From: Mesostigma viride
Lineage: Eukaryota; Streptophyta; Mesostigmatophyceae; Mesostigmatales; Mesostigmataceae
Length of the DNA stretch: 64,000 nt
Assembly: GCA_009746045.1 (NCBI GenBank)
Contig: RPFO01002254.1
Coordinates: 1 to 64,000 of the forward strand
Direction: 5' to 3'
Position numbers and translations under genes: made by a program. Of this stretch, positions 37,901 to 49,108 are shown one piece after another; position 1 is the stretch's first letter, and each line of letters begins with the position of its first letter. A model generated the notes under the pieces. It ran no database searches and was not told the origin of the DNA. It saw only the letters and a list, made by a program, of their open reading frames with translations.

Positions 37901-38379
37901 AGCGCGGACGCTGGCTCCGGCGCTTGCGGCTCTGCGCGGGGAAAGGGCACCCTCACCGCCGCAACCGTCGCGAGATCACCGGCCACCGCTGAGCCCTTGT
38001 CTGTGCCGTCGCCCAGCAGCGTCCACAGTGACGCCCACGCCCAGGGCGCGGAGAGCGGCGCCACGTCCCTGTGCACGGTGGCCCCGCGCGCGTACAGTAT
38101 CTTGGTCACCATGGGGTGGCGCGACGACACCTCGGCCATAAGAGGGCTGGAGACTGTGCCGCGCGCCAGCACGTGCGTGCAGCGCAGCGCTTTTCCCCCC
38201 ACGTGCGGCGCCCACATCATGGCCGCCGCATCCGGCAGCACGCGCCCCAGCTCCCGCAGCATGGTGGCAACGATGGAACCGCGGTCCGACGGCAGGGGCT
38301 CCCCGTTGGCGCGGTGCTGGCTGCTGTCGCCCGCGTCCCCTGGCCTGGCACTGGACCCCGTGGCCTTGGAGGTATCCTG
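28141..38379 (-). CDS. Ethylene-receptor-like hybrid histidine kinase (5' part not found)
   Basis: Four exons are supported: 38379-37495 (GAF), 36095-35963 (linker and H-box), 35025-29439 and 28747-28141. All introns are GT-AG and the joins are in frame, giving 2,403 codons. The GAF part has VATMLRELGRVLPDA and HLVEVVADQLACSLSQ, which match plant ETR1. The join of exons 2 and 3 creates NHEMRTPMHAI with the phosphoacceptor His. The N-box (NSVKF), DTGVG, FNKF and GTGLG boxes are intact. The receiver has CDDN, the phospho-Asp in LLLDLCMPDMDG, LTAN and MTKP. All catalytic residues are present, so kinase and phosphorelay activity is expected. About 1,690 residues are inserted between the N-box and DTG box. 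No exon for an ethylene-binding membrane domain was recognised upstream, so ligand binding is unproven. The acceptor at 38379 is phase 0; using 38376 is equally possible. Confidence 0.88.
28857..28931. repeat. (TG)n microsatellite in the last kinase intron
   Basis: About 36 uninterrupted TG dinucleotides inside the 691-base intron 29438-28748, flanked by G-rich runs. Confidence 0.95.
29567..34627 (-). other. Low-complexity insertion inside the kinase ATPase domain
   Basis: This part of the third kinase exon encodes about 1,690 residues rich in Gly, Ala, Ser, Pro and Gln, with no intron and no stop. It contains four acidic-aromatic motifs of the form DDEW(F/Y)(F/V)G, near 33870, 33140, 32730 and 32380. 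A Gln-Ala/Val/Met tract lies at about 31880-31980. From 31400 to 30250 there are about ten (L/M)xRQ(P/S/A)S-type motifs. The insertion sits where plant ETR1 has a short loop between the N-box strand and the DxG strand. It is likely disordered and surface-exposed. Regular phosphosite-like motifs suggest regulation by kinases or adaptors, which is inference. Confidence 0.85.
36576..37003. repeat. (CCCG)n then (CCCA)n tetranucleotide tract in kinase intron
   Basis: A (CCCG)n-type stretch with CCG slips (to about 36866) passes directly into more than 30 copies of CCCA (to about 37003). It lies in the 1.4 kb intron 37494-36096. On the transcribed strand it is a continuous series of GGG runs, so it could form G-quadruplexes. 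The proline- and glycine-rich open frames through it are artefacts. Confidence 0.95.
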
Positions 38380-38761
38380 CTGGGGAGCGGGGGGGGGAGG
38401 AAGAGGGGTGAACAGGGGGCAGTGAATTAGGCGAGCAGAAGACATGGGGTGCAGAGGGTGGAATGAGTGCGATGGGTGGATGCAGGGGGGTGAGGGCACA
38501 GATGCAGGGAGGGGCCGGCATGGTCCAAACAGAGGTCAAAGAGGGGGGCCTGGCTAACCAGCGGGGTGGCGGAGATGGTACGTGCGGTGGTGGTCAACTG
38601 CTGATGGCGAATGCGACGGCGGCGCGTGCGACAGCATGTAGCTGCACGACCAGCCAGACAGGCTAACTTGACAGGTTACTGTTATTAAGGCGACACACCA
38701 TGCCACATGAGATAGCCACTGGTTATAACGGGTACAAGCACTGGTAATAACTGTGACCCCA

Positions 38762-39056
38762 CTACCTTGACCAGCTACCTAGGTTACCGTTACCTTGACC
38801 AGCTACCTAGGTTACCATTACCTTGACCAGCTACCTAGGTTACCGTTACCTTGACCAGCTACCGAGGTTACCGTTACCTTGACCAGCTACCGAGGTTACC
38901 GCTACCTTGACCAGCTACCGAGGTTACCGTTACCTTGACCAGCTACTGAGGTTACCGTTACCTTGACCAGCTACCGAGGTTACCGTTACCTTGACCAGCT
39001 ACCGAGGTTACCGTTACCTTGACCAGCTACCGAGGTTACCATTACCTTGACCAGCT
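38762..39056. repeat. 28 bp minisatellite, ~10.5 copies
   Basis: The unit is ACCTTGACCAGCTACC(T/G)AGG followed by TTACC(G/A)TT, with only a few point differences among copies. It lies about 380 bases upstream of the first recognised kinase exon, in sequence that may be an intron or 5' flank of that gene. Confidence 0.92.
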
Positions 39057-42000
39057 CCCTTGATTTTAGGCACCAAACACCGTCCATGGATACCGATCCA
39101 TCGCACTGACCCTTATACCCTAACCACAACCCATGCACATTAACACAGCAGCACCCTCCATGCACAGCGAAGTATGGCCGCAGCGTGGAAACGCGGCCGA
39201 CCGGTGTGAGACAGTCGGCTGTGGCCCCCCTCCCCCTCCCTTTAAGTCGGCTGTTGCACATGCACTGCTGGCCTGCGTCTACCGCCACGCCATCATCAAA
39301 TGGCGTGTGTTTGCAACGTGGCACAACCTCGCAACAAGCTTGAGGAGGGGAGGGGGGGAGTCGCGAAGGGGAGGGACACGAGTGGGGGAGTCGCAAAGGA
39401 GAGGGCCAGGGGTCCGGCAAGGTGAAGTGAGGGATGAGGAATGGGGGCATGGTGGGAGGCATGGGGCATGATGACAATGGATAGCCAGTCAAAGTGGACA
39501 ATCGACAATGGGCAATGGAGCCAGACCAGACAAGGTACATACAGGCTCAGCCTCTGCTAGCCTACAGCTAGAGCACACTACACAGAAAGATAAACGACAA
39601 GATACCTTTCGTCTTAACCCAAAAGGCAGCACAATTGCCATTGAATGGCAAAGGCAGACGCTAATGACGCATGACTATGACTGTGGAGGCAGTTATGGAA
39701 GGCATATTCAGTGCATTCTACGCACGTACCTGGGGCAGGGAGTTGCTGGCTTGCCCGAAACCACTTGAGGTGGGTTGATCGCTTTCACGAGTAGGGCGAT
39801 TTACTCCTGGATGATCCATGGCTGATCACCGTACCGTAGGCTTCTGGAAAAGCTTCCACAGCTGGGCGGTTACACGCCAGAAACTAATTTATCGACGCGC
39901 TTCAGCCCAGTCCCTCGTCCGTGCATGCGCACATCGTATGTAAAAAATGGCCGCTCAAGAATGTTGCCAGAAATTTCTGGTTGGGTTAACCTGCGACTAT
40001 CCCATCCAGGGACATACTACTTTCTACTTTGGACGCTAGCGTTCGCAAAAATTTCTGACGTGCCTAGATGCCAACATCCGCTACGTTAGCTGGTTAATGC
40101 CAGGCGCGATAACAAAAGCTTTTTTGGCCTTTCTTCAGGCATAGACCAAACGTTCAAACTGCCGAACGATGCTCATCCATCCTCATCCGCGTCCCTAAAT
40201 GTTATCCTACCAGCAAAGATTGCAATTTCGGTTCCCTGTAATTACACATTTGATTGCTGCGTATCCCAAGAGCAGTTTTCCCTGTAATTCCCTAGGCAAG
40301 AAGTGCGCATGTATGCACATATTCCGCATAAGGTGCGAAATTCTAAGCGCAAAAACTTCATGTGTGACACGGTCTCCGCAGTGACAAGAACATGGTGATT
40401 ATGCAGGTCAACTACACGCGTGAAGAAGAGGTGACGGTGATGCTTACGGCAACGAAGCGGGCGGCGGCATTAAGGAACTCGGCGCCATAAAACCGCCATC
40501 TAGTCAGCATTGAAGCATGCAGTTAAACTTTATAGTTCCAGCCTTAGCATGCTGGACTAACGTGGGCTATGAACCCAATGTATTGCCCCGAAATTTCTTT
40601 CTAGTTAGAAGACGCTCATCATATCGCTATGGTGGTCCGTGTGCCAAAGAGGCTCGAGCTCCGGCCCAGCTACGACCTACACGTTGCGCGGCTTCCGGCT
40701 GGTACTCATGCGACCAAGGCAGCCCAAACGCCGGAACTCGGAGTTGCCTGGTTGGCCAAGCTGGTCTGACGCAGATCTGTTCCTGGAAGTTAGAAACAAC
40801 AGACGCATGGCGTTGGGACATACAAGATCTCGCGATCCGGCGCTCTTAACCGCTCATTCCGAATTCCCTGGAGTGTCTCTGATGATGCAACTGTACATGG
40901 CTCCTCTAAGTAACTTTGTCTGTGGTGTCACGCTGTTCAGGGCCCTCGGCCGTTTCTAAATCTCTGCTACGCAATGTGCGGCGTGGGACTCGACAACAAC
41001 AACAGCGACAACAACATCTCCAATTCCCAAACCGTACACAGGGGCGGCCGTCACGTACACCTGTACCTTCTAACACGCGGGGGGTGCGCGTGAGCTGAAT
41101 GCCGCCGCCCAATCGCAGCAAGGAAGGCTGCAAGCGGATACCAGGGCATGGCAGGTGGCAGATACTTGGCCTTTATTATGCCACTACGCGTTCAAGCAGT
41201 GGGATTTACGAGCGTGGGCAACCAACAACAACAACACCGATGACTGCGGTTGGGACAACCGACAGCGTCGACCTGCCGCAGAATTCAGAAGTCAGAAGTC
41301 AGAACTCAGCAAAATCTGTCCACGCGAGAATGCATTTTTTAAAAAAAGTGTGCACCAGCGCTGAAACTGGAGCAACCCTCGAGGTTCCGTAGACAAACAC
41401 TTGCAATGCATATTACTGAAGACGAAGGGTAAATAATTCTAGGCATTGTCCCGCATAGAGCAGCCCGCTCGTGAGCTCCCCGTGGTTGCCCAGTGCAGGG
41501 CCGGGGTTGCCTCGTAATGGATACATACGGCCCGCCATTTCCTGGAAAACGAAGCAGCCATGCTTCAGCGACGTTTACTTTTCAAGCCGGTCTGCACGTC
41601 TCGGAAATCACCAGGCTGTGACATTGATATGAGCAGCAGCTGGAGGCTGTTTTGTTTAGTACAAGACTGGATATCGCCTGTAAGCACCTGGATTTCGCCC
41701 ATGCAGCATTCGGCAGATAAGTGGCTTGTGTTTTCAGCATATTGAATGATTTCCTTTGCATTTGCATCTTCTCTACCCGTTCATATTGGTCGAACAGAAT
41801 CAGGGTTTTCAGATAGGTCACACTTCCATCCAAATAGGACATTGTCAGCGTAGCGACTTACTGGGTGGGCTGCATGGGTGTTGCCACAGCATGAACTTTT
41901 GCGCGTTTAGAATTTCTTGTATCATTTGTAGGAAACGCACCAGGAAAGTTAGCAGTTTGGCCGTCGTAGGCTTCTGGCAATGTGCAGTCGGTCACAGTGT

Positions 42001-42399
42001 GAATTCATCGTCACATAATGTTGTGTGGCATATGCGCTCGCAACACCGTTTGCAGTGTTGACGCAGTCACTGAGAGGACAACGAGCTAGGAAAGCTATAG
42101 GCATGCCAACCAAATCCGTGACCAAAAGGCTTCAGCAGCCTGACTGTCGTGACTACCTGGCTGTGGTTTTGAAAGGCTCCTCTCTGGTTCTTTAGCTTTT
42201 TGCCAAGCGCTTTTGTTGCGAAGCACATTCCACAGGTTCACAACACAGGCCAGTAAGCCCTGTCACTAGGGACCAGGTAAGTAAGTACTTGCGTGTCATG
42301 CGCATGGGCACGCCACGGAGTACTATGCTAATCTCATTAGAGAAATAATGACACGAAAGTTACAAATATCGTCTGCATCATGCCCCAACCATATAGTCA
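39057..42399. other. No gene recognised, ~3.3 kb
   Basis: The missing 5' exons of the histidine kinase might be expected here on the minus strand. I could not recognise the three-helix ethylene-binding domain in any frame. Short open frames of 60-110 codons lack convincing features. Confidence 0.45.
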
Positions 42400-43850
42400 C
42401 TAGAGGGGGATATAATCCTGATTTGAGCTGTCCTCTACTGTAAGGGCAGATGAGGCGGTAGTGTAGCGGCTATCCTCAGGGGCAATAACCTCCACCTGAG
42501 GACTTCTACCCTGCATTCTACATGTGGTCAGTGGGGCCGGTGGGGAGAAAACAGGAGCATGCCCCACAGGAAGGTGCTTATCGCAGACGGCAGCCCATTT
42601 CTCCTTGTCTATCATGCGTGCGCGGAGTACAGATAATCCCAGAAGCCCTGCATCCTCAAGCCATTGTGTCAGATAGGTCCGGGTCGCACCGTGTCGGTGC
42701 GGGGCGCGCACAAGTTTGCCAGTGGGTTGCGACAGGGCAAAAGGACCCTGCCATAGGAGGTGTCTACCTGGTTGGCCAGTCCTAAGCCCGACCGCAGGGC
42801 CCACATCGGTATTCACCTGGTCTGTGCGGGCAAGATGGCATGTCCGGCAAAGAGGAGACGGCGGTCAGGCGGATGGTATGGTTGACCATAGCAATGAAGA
42901 GGGAGCTCGCAGTAGAGTTCGGCCCGGATGCGGCGCTCTTGGTAGCGGACACGGAGGATGTGACGGAGCATTCGAGTGACTGTGCCGTCAAGCTGCTTGC
43001 TCAGCGCCTGGTCTAGGGTCCACGCCTCGCAGCCGTACAGGAGGATGCTGAGGACAAGGGCCTTGATCAGAATGCGCTTGTGCCGCTCACTCAGATAGCG
43101 ACATGTCCAGAACTTGTCGAGGCAGCGGAGGGCCGCCCAGGCCTGGCCAATATGCGGGTGTTGATGTCATCAGCCGTGGAGGGGAGCCAGCTGCCGAGGA
43201 GCTTGAAGCGAGTCGCCGGGGGGACGGGGCTGCCGTCCAGCAGGAGGGTGGGTGGGGTGGTCCCAGCAGGGAAGCCGATGGCCATGACCTCCGTTTTCTT
43301 GCTGATCATAAGCCCCACCGCCCGTGCTTCCAGTGACAAGCTATCTAGCCAGAGTTGGGCGGACTCCGGGGTCTTTACAACCGTCGTGTCATCAGCGTAG
43401 ATCAGATCGCTCATGTCGGTAGGGCGGGTCAACCCCGCCGTAGCTGGAATACTCCGTGGTCTCGATCCCCGGCAGGCGCCCCTTCACCCGGGCAAAGCGG
43501 GCTTGTGCACGCCTCACAATATAGTCCACCATAATGATGAATAGATATGGGGAGAGCACACAGCCCTGCCACACCCCGGTGTGCACGGGGAATGCCGGAG
43601 CGGTATACGGACCTGGGCTTGGGACCCAACTAGGAACTCGGGGGTGGTAAAAAAGTGGTAAAAGTGGTGTAAAAGTGGGTAGTAAAAGTGGTAACATGTG
43701 GTGAAATGGATTGATCTCGGCGGCAAGTGTCTCCACCTCCTCCGCGTGTGTGGCAGTATATGCTTGGGTAAGCCGCTCATGGTATCACGGGTACACGTCC
43801 TCCGGCCGCAGCGGCGGGCCTGCACTAGCGCCAGCCGGGCAGTGATCACC
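42400..43850 (-). pseudogene. LINE reverse transcriptase, frameshifted
   Basis: Reading leftward there are the RT motif GVWQGCVLSPYLF and then the catalytic LIYADDTT in another frame (one-base shift near 43435). LGSWLPSTADDINTRI follows, then, after a further frame change, YLSERHKRILIKA and LLYGCEAWTLDQALSKQ. A C-terminal frame ends near 42402 with YLTQWLEDAGL. This is the RT domain and tail of a non-LTR retrotransposon that would copy its RNA at a nicked target. At least two frameshifts make it inactive. The endonuclease and 5' part were not recognised. The ORF1-like gene at 45179-46468 on the same strand may have belonged to it. Confidence 0.85.
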
Positions 43851-44214
43851 CGGGCGCAGTCGCCCTGGCGAACCTACATAGCTGGTCCGAGCGCGATTTC
43901 GACGTCAACAGGTTATTTTCCGCCTTTGACGTTGGCGCGGGCCCCGCTTTTTTCAACAGCCCCCAATCAAGATACTGGAGCTCGTGTTTTATGGGTCGCA
44001 CGCCTCGGTCCTTGCCCTGTGCCAGCAGCTGGAAGCCAAAATGCGCCTCCGCAACGGAGTAGACGGCCGGTTTTCCCACCGCCGACCTCCTAGTGACCAC
44101 CTGCCCGCCGGGTTGGTCCCGTCCTCGCCTTCACGGCTCGCCGCTCTCTTTTCCATCCTTAATTTAGGGCTCTGCCGACTACCTCTGGGTCCCCTCCCCC
44201 TTGACCGCATCCTT

Positions 44215-44463
44215 TTAGCCCCAGGTCGCGTGTTCGGGCCGGTGCGCCCGCCCCCAACTCCAGCACATCATTCTTAACTCCGTTCTCATGCGCTCTGATG
44301 GCGAGATCTTGGCTCCATCCATTTCGACGCACTCACACTCTGCTCCATCCTTACGGAAGCCCTCCAGCAGCACGTGACTCCCCTCGCTGCAGATGTGGCA
44401 GCAATGCCCGGAGGCGTACTGTACGCTGGCTACTGAGCTCCCTCACCTTTCCACCACCGTCAC
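44215..44463 (+). pseudogene. Remnant of LINE ORF1, opposite orientation
   Basis: On the plus strand a broken frame reads SILTEALQQHVTPLAADVAA with flanking ORF1-like residues, matching the minus-strand protein at 45767-46468 (SILTEAFQQHVTPLAADVAA). It contains stops and ends exactly where the MITE-like element begins, so it was probably cut by that insertion. Confidence 0.75.
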
Positions 44464-44464
44464 A

Positions 44465-44645
44465 GTTAGGTTAATATTGTGCGGAACCTTTTGCCACTTC
44501 AATGGCTAATTTTCTTAGGACCGCGTTCCGCACACCGGCATGAACTTGAGTTTAGGTCAGCGAGTGGTACGTTGAATCGCTGGTAATATTGTGCGGAACC
44601 TTAGAAGCCGAGTGGCAAAAGGTTTCCGCGTAACTAAAACCTAGC
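44465..44645. mobile_element. MITE-like element, copy 1
   Basis: One end reads AGTTAGGTTAATATTGTGCGGAACC-type sequence, continuing into TTTTGCCACT. The other end has the inverted form, AGTGGCAAAAGG followed by TTTCCGCGTAACTAAAACC. A second internal GTGCGGAACCTTAGAAG block is present. The same element recurs in opposite orientation at 46885-47030. It has no coding capacity, so mobilisation would depend on another element. Confidence 0.7.
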
Positions 44646-45178
44646 CGGCTGGCCTCTTGGGCCGGAGGACGAATCACTAGGCTCGGAATTAATTAATTAA
44701 ATAATTAATTAGGAACATAACTCCGTTGGGAGTACATGTAGCACATATCCCCGAGAAGGGGCATATGGCTACTTTTTTTTCATTCTGGGCCACTTCCTGC
44801 AAGGGTGGGAATGTGAGCTACACTTGCTCTAGGTGCGCCAGGGCACCTGCACCCCCATGATCTAGCAAGCTATTCCCAGCTTAGGGGGAGCCTGTCATGT
44901 GGGGGAAGATCATCATGGCTATACAAGAGCTAGGGCATGGCTTCTCACCAGAGAGCGTCTCTCTGAATAGGCGTAGCATGGCTAAATTCTTAATGCTACA
45001 TCCATGGGAGGTCCCATTATAGGCATGGTTTGGCTAGATTCTGAAGGCATCATCCATGGGGGCCATTATGGGCGCACATGCGCGTGGGCCACATGCAAGG
45101 CTAAGCCTGACTAGTCTACACTACTGGTGATATATTCCCTAGTCTGAGGTGGCAGGAGGTGCCTGCCAGGGCTTGTGG
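44646..45178. other. Spacer without recognised features
   Basis: Mixed sequence with a TTAATTAATTAA run at its left end. GGCATGGTTTGGCTAGATTCT-like wording recurs loosely near 44975 and 45030, suggesting a small old duplication. No gene is supported. Confidence 0.45.
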
Positions 45179-46468
45179 TCAACGTGGATGATCGACCGCC
45201 CCCCTCCAGTATACCGGCTTCCCCCCTGCGCTCTGCCGGAGCTGAAAGTAGGTCGGCCATTGCTCGCGTCGCCGCTGTTGCTGGGCCAGGGTCAAGTCGT
45301 CGTCCAGCGTGAAGCGAGTCCCCGAGAGCTTCTTGCGGCCTTTAAGGAACGACAGCTTGTCCGCCATGTACTTAAAGGTGAGGAGCACGGGTGCCGGGCC
45401 AGCCTTGCCCCGCGCGCGGGGGAGGCGGACAGCCGACATCCGCAGCTCACCAATGAGTTGCATGGGGGCAAGAATGTCGCGCTTAAATGCCGTGAGAAGA
45501 GTCGTCGAGGTCTCACCTACCGGCTGGTCGAAGTGCTTGACGATGGCATTGTGGCTGTGCTGGGTGATGTCGGCCTCCTCGCGAAGGTCGAGGGCTTGTT
45601 GCTTGAGCTGCGGTGCCGCGATGGTGGAGGTGGTGGAGGTGGTATGATGCTTAAGCAAGTCCGCGCCCAGGTGGAGGGAGCATCGCTGGCCGGGCCAGCA
45701 GGTGCCGGCTGGGCAGCGATGTCCTTCACCGCCCGGGCGGTGAGGCCGGCGGTGTCATGCAAGCTCTCAAGGGCGGTGGCGGTGGCTTAATTGGAGGCGC
45801 TGGTCGAGGTCGCGAGGAGCTGGCTGGGCCGTGATGTCGGCGGCAGTGGAGGCGGAAATGGCAGTGGAGGTGGAGGCGACGGTGGTGGAAAGGTGAGGAA
45901 GCTCAGCAGCCAGCGTGCCGCCCAGTGCTGCTACGTCGGCAGCAAGGGGAGTCACGTGCTGCTGAAAGGCTTCCGTAAGGATGGAACGGAGGGTGGGGGC
46001 GGAGATGGAAGGAGCCCAGATCTCGCCATCAGAGCAGAGCGCATGAGGAGGGAGGGTGATGTGTTGGAGTTGGGGGCGGGCGCACCCGAACAGAAAGTTG
46101 GCCGGTCCGCTGACCCAGGTGCCGTCGGGGTGGATGAGGCGGTTGATGTCGTGGAGATGGAGGCACAGGTCGTAAAGCAAGGCGTAGTCCCCGTAGAAGA
46201 GGCAATGCATAGCATCGCTCGGGGACATGTTGGTCCAGTCTTGATCGTCGACCTTGAAAGGTTGGGGCCGAAAGCGCGGTTCTGTGGGGCGTGAAAACCC
46301 TCCTGTTTTGTCGGCTGGGCGGCTGCGTTTAGGGTCAGGCGATGCCGATGACGAGGCATTAAGCCCGGGAGGGTTCGGGGCGACCACCAGTGCTTGACTA
46401 GTGTCACCGCTGCCTGCCGGACCTGATCGAGGGCGAAGCTGCAGCCGGAGCTGCAGACGTATTTTCAT
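45179..46468 (-). pseudogene. Retrotransposon ORF1-like protein, frameshifted
   Basis: The first frame (46468-45767) begins with basic, Pro/Ser-rich sequence, then DAMHCLFYGDYALLYDLCLH and SILTEAFQQHVTPLAADVAA, and ends in Ala/Thr-rich sequence. A second frame (45658-45179) ends with GTRFTLDDDLTLAQQQRR, then EQWPTYFQLRQSAGGKPVYW. That ending resembles the C-terminal domain of L1 ORF1 (Transposase_22-type) proteins, which bind the element RNA. At least one and probably two frameshifts lie between 45770 and 45650. Another remnant lies at 44215-44463 on the other strand. Confidence 0.7.
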
Positions 46469-46574
46469 GGCCTAGCGCAGCCGCCAGGCTGCATTGCGTC
46501 GAGGAGCGTTTGCTCGTCATATATTGCGTAATAGCTTCGGAAATTTATATCAGCATGTGCGTCTTAGAAAGACG

Positions 46575-46668
46575 AAGCGATTGTGATATTCACAGCCGAA
46601 TTCGGTGCTCAAACGTGAAAGTTATGAGCTCCGCCGTCAGCCATGGCTACCTCGTGGCTCGTGGCTCG
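46575..46668. repeat. Dispersed ~90 bp repeat, copy 2
   Basis: Matches 26799-26890 over GATATTCAC, GCTCAAACGTGAAAGTTATG and the CTCGTGGCTCGTGG end, with scattered substitutions and a two-base indel. It lies about 100 bases upstream of the ORF1-like gene. Confidence 0.7.
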
Positions 46669-46884
46669 TGGCTGTTAGGCTCGGAACACCCGCAGATATG
46701 AATATGAATTTGAGCGCAATTGTTGCGCAAATATGGATATGAATGTATGAGCGCAATGTTGTGCCGATATCAGTGGATATGACTTTGGGCGCCGAGGGCG
46801 CCGCAGCTAGGCCGGTGCCAAATCAGGACGAAATAATTATCCGGCTCCGAGTTGATTCAAACCTGCGCCCCGAAGGGTCAAAGG

Positions 46885-47030
46885 TCTTAGTTAGGTTAAT
46901 ATATTTGTGCGGAAACCTTTTGCCACTCGGCTTCTAAGGTTCCGGCCGCACATGCAGTATTACCAGCGATAACCACTCGCTGGTACACTCAAGTTCATGC
47001 CGGCATTCACCGCCCCGACATTACCATACA
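46885..47030. mobile_element. MITE-like element, copy 2 (inverted)
   Basis: Starts TTAGTTAGGTTAATATATTTG and continues GTGCGGAAACCTTTTGCCAC, TCGGCTTCTAAGGTTCC and CACTCAAGTTCATGCCGG, which is the reverse complement order of the copy at 44465-44645. The right end is less complete. The two copies bracket the ORF1-like pseudogene as an inverted pair about 2.2 kb apart. Confidence 0.7.
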
Positions 47031-47044
47031 TTATTATGCTTGTT

Positions 47045-47480
47045 GACTATACGATGGGGCAGGGTTGCCACCTGCTCATCGATGTCTCCGTGGCTCGGCC
47101 GCTCTCCGGTTGCCACATCCTCCACGCGGCTCATGGATGCCGGCGCTGCAGCCGCTGTGGCTGAGCGCGACAAGCTTGCCTCCTACGGCAAATTATGTGG
47201 GGCCCCACCGGGTCATCCCCCCCTATGTAAATGTCCTTGAGGAGTTCGGGGCCATGGATGGGCCCCAAGACGGCGGAGTTTTTCCACGAGTGCTGCCATG
47301 CAGCGCCGTGAAGACCGCGCCTCGACCTTGATGGTCAGACCACCCCGTGGTCTGCCCGCACGTGGTCCTCGTATTGGCGGCAGTCCCCCTCACTCGCACC
47401 GTGGCTGATCAGTGTTATTCCGTCGCACCCGGGCCGACTTTGTCGCGACCCATGCGGCCAGTCTAGATCCCTCCCAGGCC
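47045..47480 (+). pseudogene. Decayed 3' end of RLE retrotransposon, plus orientation
   Basis: Broken frames encode CHLLIDVSVARPL, then EERDK/AERDK-like and LASYG sequence, VLEEFGAM, FFHECC and WSARTWSSYWRQ. These match in order the C-terminal endonuclease region of the element at 49109-53619 (HLLIDVSVARPL, LEEFGAM, FFKECC, WSARTWTSYWRQ). Many stops and frame changes show an old insertion in the opposite direction. Confidence 0.8.
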
Positions 47481-47689
47481 TGCATGGTGCATGGGCCGGC
47501 AGCAATGTTGCTGCGTGCATGTCGTAGACTCGTAGTTTTGTGATGTAGTTAGTTGTGCAGCTGGCGCGTGATCCTTGGATGTCCGGCCGTGTCAGATTAT
47601 TATTAATTTCTTCAGGGTTCTTCTTCTTTTCGGGTTTTTCCTTATGTTGCATATGCCAATCTCACCTCCGTACTTTATCATTCTCAATG

Positions 47690-48957
47690 AATATATATTA
47701 AAAATATAATTACTTACAGCAGAGTGAAATCATTCAAACCAAAGCAAACGCCCAGCTATAAACCTAATAATATACAGAGCCATGTCAAAGCTCTGTATAC
47801 TACGATAAGACCAACAATGGAAACTCCTAACGGGAGGAGTTCACCTAATAGCCCTGCTGCACCGCAAAATCAGCCCGCGTACGGCGGAGCTAGCATGATG
47901 TCAGCCATGGCCCGAGTCAGCGCCACCGACAAGGGCTGACGCCAATATGACGTCCATGCAGGTCCGCGCCGACCATGGGGCCCGCTAGGGCTCCCTCCAG
48001 GTCCAGCCGGTCCTCCCGGAGCCGGCAACACTCCTTGAAGAAGGCAGAGGTCAGGGGCCCCATATGGCCCCAAACTCCTCCAGGACAAAGGGCACCACAC
48101 GATGGTGCCCGACGTCGCCGTAGGCCAGGAGCTTGGCCCGCTCCGCCCGGTCCGCCGTGTAACCTGCCGTGAGGGAGGCCCCAGCCACGTGGCTAAGAGC
48201 CAAGGGCCGCGCCACCGAAACGTCAATAAGCAGATGCCGGCCACCCCCCTCAAAGTCCAGCACCACGATGTCAGGCCGGTGGTACGTTGGGGGAATAGAA
48301 GGCAGCGCCATCCGCATCCTCGGACCGGATGTTCGCGTGGGGGAAAACCGACCGAACCATGGCGAGCACCACCGTCAGGAGGACAGTGTGCAAATACATA
48401 CACATACCAATTCTGATTCTGTTGGCCCCCCATGCAGGCAAGGTAGTGAGTCCCCATGGGATCCAGCGGCTGCCCACAGCTACCACAAGGCCGCCCCGCC
48501 CGCCCGGCCGGAACAAGAGGCTGCGGGGCAAATAGCTGGTGCCGGAGCGCCACCGAGTAGTGGCTGGGAGCTAAGGCGAATGGGGGGGCCATGGGAAGAG
48601 CACGAAGGTACGCCGAGCCCACACTCCGCAATTATTAAAGCGAGAACAGCCACGCACGTCCCTGGGCGTTGAGGTCCGCAAAAAGAGCCATCCAAATCAG
48701 CCGTGTGCAGAATACCCGCGTAGGTTTTCTGGTGTTTATCGATGACGCGAGCAGGGAATGCGGCGGGAGATTGAACGGAGGCGACCGAGGGAGTGCCGCG
48801 AGGGAGGCGGCGCTGTACCGCCTGAGCGGCACGGACGGGAGAACAGGCCTGCTGGATCTCAGCATAGGCCTCCTGGATGGCGGTGGCGAAGGGCAAAAGG
48901 CTGCTGGGGTCCAGGAGGTCAGGCGCTGCCGTTGCATATCTGGGGCATGAGCCGGCA
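47690..48957 (-). mobile_element. RLE retrotransposon, 5'-truncated copy A
   Basis: Nearly identical to the last 1.2 kb of the copy beginning at 48965, including the 3' untranslated end and TA-rich tail (TTAAAAATATAATTACTTAC on the plus strand). It is cut at its 5' side (48957), directly against the tail of copy B. The coding frame is destroyed by about a dozen short insertions, mostly of two to four bases, relative to copy B. 5' truncation and TA-rich tails fit target-primed reverse transcription. Confidence 0.88.
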
Positions 48958-49108
48958 GCCCTAATATATATATATTAAAAATATAATTACTTACAGCAGA
49001 GTGAAATCACTCAAACCAAAGCAAACGCCCAGCTATAAACCTATGTACAGAGCCATGTCAAAGCTCTATACTACGATAAGACCAATGGAAACGCCTAACG
49101 GGAGGAAC

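Noticed and set aside
39250-39350. RHAIIKWRVFATWHNLA on the plus strand, resembling an SFI1/centrin-binding repeat, and the minus strand as part of an ethylene-binding domain
   Set aside because: It is a single short match, the minus frame has a stop, and there are no supporting exons on either side.
40517-40960. Possible C2-like or other exon (SWSDADLFLEVRNN)
   Set aside because: The similarity is too weak, the frame is broken by stops and no splice partners were found.
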